Shown: positions 14,907-15,172 of the stretch, in pieces | Position numbering within the stretch: the first letter of the stretch is position 1 | Layout: every line of letters starts with the position of its first letter | Assembly (NCBI GenBank): GCA_937885475.1 | Contig: CAKZZR010000235.1 | Location: forward strand, 1 to 15,172 | Length of the DNA stretch: 15,172 nt | Source of the DNA: an uncultured Treponema sp. | Lineage (GTDB): Bacteria > Spirochaetota > Spirochaetia > Treponematales > Treponemataceae | Direction of reading: 5' to 3' | Notes under the pieces: generated by a model | The model's database searches: none | What the model saw: only the letters and a program-made list of their open reading frames with translations | Told to the model about the DNA's origin: nothing | Made by a program: the position numbers and the translations under genes

Positions 14907-15172
14907 ATGGCGCGCGATGTTCTTGATGTTGCAAAAAGCTATATGGGGCGACGCCAGTTTGACAAGGCGATTCGGCTTTTGGAGGGGCGGAGCGAGATTT
15001 ACGCCCAGAATTTTGACTATTATCTTTTGCTTGCGGTTGCCTGCCTGTATGCGGGCGACACAGGCTCCGCGTCGTCGTTCTTTCAGCGGGCGCGCAATAT
15101 AAAGCTTACCGACACCACCTTGCTCTTGGGGCAGGCGGCGCTTTTTTTGCGGCGGGGCGACACTGACCGTGC
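14907..15172 (+). CDS. TPR-repeat protein, N-terminal part (runs off window)
   Basis: The frame starts at ATG 14907, three bases after the previous stop, and stays open to the window end (88 full codons). The residues MARDVLDVAKSYMGRRQFDK, then AIRLLEG, YYLLLAVACLYAGD and TLLLGQAALFLRRGDTDRA show successive TPR-type helix pairs with a small residue at the usual packing positions. There is no signal peptide, so it may be cytoplasmic or a membrane-anchored protein whose anchor lies beyond the window. GAGG (14894-14897), inside the end of the previous gene, is the likely ribosome-binding site. The tight spacing puts it in the rpe operon. Confidence 0.75.
   Translation, partial: MARDVLDVAKSYMGRRQFDKAIRLLEGRSEIYAQNFDYYLLLAVACLYAGDTGSASSFFQRARNIKLTDTTLLLGQAALFLRRGDTDR

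Noticed and set aside
14917..15102. A 61-codon plus-strand frame at the right edge
   Set aside because: It is an out-of-frame shadow of the TPR gene beginning at 14907, which has TPR helices and stays open to the window end.

Overview
The window looks like a spirochaete chromosome, most likely from the Treponema group. The reasons are two giant lipoproteins with spirochaete-style lipoboxes, treponeme-like Ig-repeat surface proteins, and an envelope operon of TPR and periplasmic proteins. This placement is inferred from protein style, not from a marker gene. Base composition is roughly 50% GC in most genes but clearly more AT-rich in the 3' parts of both giant genes and in the divergent intergenic region.

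Layout. (1) Bases 1-95 hold the last 30 codons of an unrecognised gene, followed by a hairpin terminator whose T-tract overlaps the -35 of a good sigma70-type promoter. (2) Bases 223-10403 hold two tandem paralogous lipoproteins of 1686 and 1700 residues, 17 bp apart and presumably co-transcribed. They are collinear from end to end: lipobox, a shared VGLGE..DL.AP start, Ig-like modules, a G(W/Y)F(I/V)W.PE.D.P motif, several F-x-Y-T-V-type surface repeats, a chitobiase-C-like RIDCQTP module and a conserved tail. (3) A hairpin closes this unit and overlaps the 3' end of a convergent minus-strand gene for an AAA_14/DUF4143 ATPase. (4) A 230-bp AT-rich divergent intergenic region carries one promoter in each direction. 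Both are placed so that the mRNA should begin almost at the start codon. The ATPase promoter is covered by repeated TGAAAAG-type motifs. (5) Bases 11923-15172 hold a tight rightward operon: ribulose-phosphate 3-epimerase (rpe), a secreted TPR/coiled-coil protein, a secreted protein with a beta-rich front half and a TPR-like segment, and the start of a TPR protein cut by the window end.

How they fit together. The two giant lipoproteins are probably exported and displayed on the cell surface, but nothing identifies a ligand. The three genes after rpe look like an envelope module that shares a transcript with a housekeeping pentose-phosphate enzyme. The most unusual items are the collinear giant paralogs with compositionally distinct 3' ends, and the divergent pair of apparently leaderless promoters with operator-like repeats.
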